From Mammaliicoccus lentus (GTDB lineage Bacteria; Bacillota; Bacilli; Staphylococcales; Staphylococcaceae): a DNA stretch of 64,000 bases. Positions 62,393 to 64,000 of this stretch are shown one piece after another (the stretch's first letter is position 1; every line of letters starts with the position of its first letter). The position numbers were made by a program, and so were the translations under genes. The notes beneath the pieces are model-generated. The model worked only from the letters and a program-made list of their open reading frames with translations. It had not been told where the DNA came from and made no database searches. The DNA lies in NCBI RefSeq assembly GCF_002902755.1, contig NZ_PPRS01000066.1, positions 1-64,000 of the forward strand. Reading direction: 5' to 3'.

Positions 62393-63241
62393 TTAATTCA
62401 ATGCATCTAATAACTTTAATACTTCTTCAAAATCATCCATCTTTTTACAGTGGCTTGGAAGAATAAATAACTTTTTGTTACTGCTATGCTTAAAATCAAT
62501 TAATTTCATATGGGTTTCTATAAAACGCTCGCCATTGTATGATTGTTTAAGTAATCGTTTTGTAGGAAGTTCATTTTTGTCTAAATTTGAACGACACCAT
62601 GCAGCGTCACTACACATGAATATATTTAAATCTTGAAATTTCATCATTAAGCCAAATTGACCAGGCATTGCTCCAGGTAAATAATAACTGATTAGTGAAT
62701 CATTATTAAAAATTTTAAATCCTTTACCAAGAACAGAATCATCAACTTTCGAAAAATTTTCTATAAACTCTATACGATCTTTAAAGTCATCAGGCATAAC
62801 ATGGAAACTCAATTGTAGGCTATTGTTTGAAACTTGTTGTGTTATGAAATCATGATAAGCTTCATGAGAAGTGATAATCGTAGCGTTTTTAAAAGCATTT
62901 AAATATCCAATGTGGTGACTAGCGAAATTTGTAATAATACAGTAATCAATTTGATCAGGATGAATATGCTCTTTCATAAGTTGGCTTGGCAACGTTTCAA
63001 AAACTTTATAATCTTGTCTATGAAAAAGTTTTAAAGTTTTTAAATCGGTGCTAGGCTTAACGCGTTCTGAAAAACCAGTATTGATTAAAATTTTAAAATC
63101 GTTAATTTCTAAATAATAAGAAAAGATATAATAGCGTTCGACTAAACTTTTCTTTCTATTATTTATGATGGCTTCGTCTCCTAGAAAGGAGCCCGTTGAA
63201 TATAGCTTGAAGTGTTTAATTATTTCATGCTTGTCAATCAT
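62393..63241 (-). CDS. Metallo-beta-lactamase-fold protein with degenerate metal motif
   Basis: A 282-residue protein with the general layout of AHL-lactonase-like metallo-beta-lactamase-fold enzymes (ILINTGFSERVKP near 50, YCIITNFASHHIGYLNAF near 105, LMMKFQDLNIFMCSDAAW near 200, LFILPSHCKK near 265). The metal motif HxHxDH reads NFASHH, so two histidines and the aspartate position are changed. The later Asp (CSDAAW) and His (PSHC) remain. Metal binding and activity are therefore doubtful. Substrate unknown. Confidence 0.72.
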   Translation of the reverse strand: MIDKHEIIKHFKLYSTGSFLGDEAIINNRKKSLVERYYIFSYYLEINDFKILINTGFSERVKPSTDLKTLKLFHRQDYKVFETLPSQLMKEHIHPDQIDYCIITNFASHHIGYLNAFKNATIITSHEAYHDFITQQVSNNSLQLSFHVMPDDFKDRIEFIENFSKVDDSVLGKGFKIFNNDSLISYYLPGAMPGQFGLMMKFQDLNIFMCSDAAWCRSNLDKNELPTKRLLKQSYNGERFIETHMKLIDFKHSSNKKLFILPSHCKKMDDFEEVLKLLDALN

Positions 63242-63384
63242 CGTAACTCACCGCCTAGTTAATCCATATTTTAAATATATAAATCATATTTATAATTAAA
63301 CTTATACTTATGTATATTATGACATAAAACTATTGAAATTACATTTAAGGAAGCTTAACAAATGTTATATAAATCAAATAATTT

Positions 63385-63398
63385 AGTAAGCGATTGCA
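63385..63398. promoter_or_regulatory. cre-like site before the transaldolase gene
   Basis: AGTAAGCGATTGCA differs from the cre consensus TGNAANCGNTNNCA only at its first base. Located 46 bp upstream of the start codon. Confidence 0.55.
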
Positions 63399-63443
63399 AA
63401 TTGTGGTACGATAATGTTACATAAATTGAAAGGAATGAATAGC

Positions 63444-64000
63444 ATGAGTAATCTAAAAGTACAAGTATTTGCTGATGGTGCAGACATCGAAGAAATGAAG
63501 CAAGCATACCAAAATAATGAAGTAGATGGTTTTACTACAAATCCTAGTTTAATGAAAAAAGCAGGCGTTACTGACTATAAAACATTTGCTGAAGAAGCAG
63601 TTAAAGCAATCCCAGACGCTTCAATTTCATTTGAAGTATTTGCGGATGATATAGAAACTATGGAAAAAGAAGCGGAAATTTTAAAACAATACGGTGAAAA
63701 TGTATTCGTAAAAATTCCTGTCGTTAATACTAAAGGTGAATCGATGATTTCACTTATTAAAAAACTGTCAGAGAATGACGTGAAAGTAAACGTTACGGCA
63801 GTATATACAATAGAACAAGTAAAAGAAATTGTTGAAGTGATTAAACCGGGGGTTGAAACATACGTATCTGTATTTGCAGGACGTATTGCTGATACTGGTG
63901 TAGATCCACTTCCTTTAATGAAAGAAGCAGAAAAAGTTTGTCATAGCAAAGAAGGCGTGAAATTGTTATGGGCAAGCTGTAGAGAATTATTTAATGTCGT
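63444..64000 (+). CDS. tal: Transaldolase, 5' part (cut by the window end)
   Basis: The frame starts at an ATG after AAAGGAATGAATAGC and stays open for 185 codons to the end of the window. VFADGADIEEMKQAY, GFTTNPSLMKKAG, VFVKIPV with the Schiff-base lysine near 92, NVTAVYTIEQ and FAGRIADTGVDPLP match the TAL/fructose-6-phosphate aldolase TIM barrel. LLWASCREL is close to the C-terminal third, so about 50 residues are missing. Pentose-phosphate role expected. Confidence 0.93.
   Translation, partial: MSNLKVQVFADGADIEEMKQAYQNNEVDGFTTNPSLMKKAGVTDYKTFAEEAVKAIPDASISFEVFADDIETMEKEAEILKQYGENVFVKIPVVNTKGESMISLIKKLSENDVKVNVTAVYTIEQVKEIVEVIKPGVETYVSVFAGRIADTGVDPLPLMKEAEKVCHSKEGVKLLWASCRELFNV

Overview
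The window is a low-GC Firmicute chromosome, most likely a Staphylococcus other than S. aureus. Support: a 5S gene followed by a 24-gene tRNA array that carries two odd TCC-anticodon glycine tRNAs typical of pentaglycine cell-wall synthesis; the airSR, traP, hemEHY, menEC and pckA/metK neighbourhoods; a pervasive GGAGG ribosome-binding site; and a genus-style intergenic repeat built from GTGGGACAGAAATCTC and AGTCTGGGACA modules. I cannot name the species from sequence alone.

Layout. 1-2520: tail of 23S rRNA, 5S rRNA and 24 tRNA genes with a terminator. 2621-10340: a PTS EIIC-type membrane protein, a D-lactate-type dehydrogenase, then a five-gene unit (amino-acid ABC transporter plus argC-argJ-argB) behind one promoter that carries ARG-box-like sites. 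10428-19729: queG-trmL, a small membrane protein, nagA, a degenerate NagB-like protein, a small acidic protein, fumC, ppx and ppk1. 19947-25962: a pseudouridine synthase, the AirSR oxygen/redox two-component system, gltT with a cre site inside its promoter, a frameshifted HTH gene and yheB. 26037-31689: yheA, yhaO, yhaN (frameshifted) and yhaM. 32026-37888: the conserved prsA / DUF3267 / hpr / ytxH / hit / ecsAB / traP block. 38053-41492: the coproporphyrin-dependent heme genes hemE-hemH-hemY. 41676-42607: a second, nine-gene tRNA cluster.

The accessory part is 42608-47100: a possible integrase remnant behind tRNA-Ser, orphan hairpins, a frameshifted V8-like serine protease, a MarR/VOC pair with a palindromic operator, an orphan FhuD-like lipoprotein with a Fur box, and an unusual array of eleven 41-bp palindromic units at about 46303-46750. 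The rest is housekeeping: degV, an MFS exporter, menE-menC, yidD, a lipoprotein, a Nudix hydrolase with an overlapping alpha/beta hydrolase, divergent pckA and SAM-riboswitch-controlled metK, a NERD protein, gabD-like and aldo-keto reductase genes, a crcB pair, a metallo-beta-lactamase-fold protein and the 5' part of a transaldolase gene cut by the window end.

Three genes (HTH regulator, yhaN, serine protease) are each broken by a one-base change in an A or T homopolymer. That pattern is as consistent with homopolymer sequencing error as with genuine decay, so these calls should be confirmed. The best candidate for something undescribed is the 41-bp palindromic array, which lies between what look like the two halves of one dispersed repeat.
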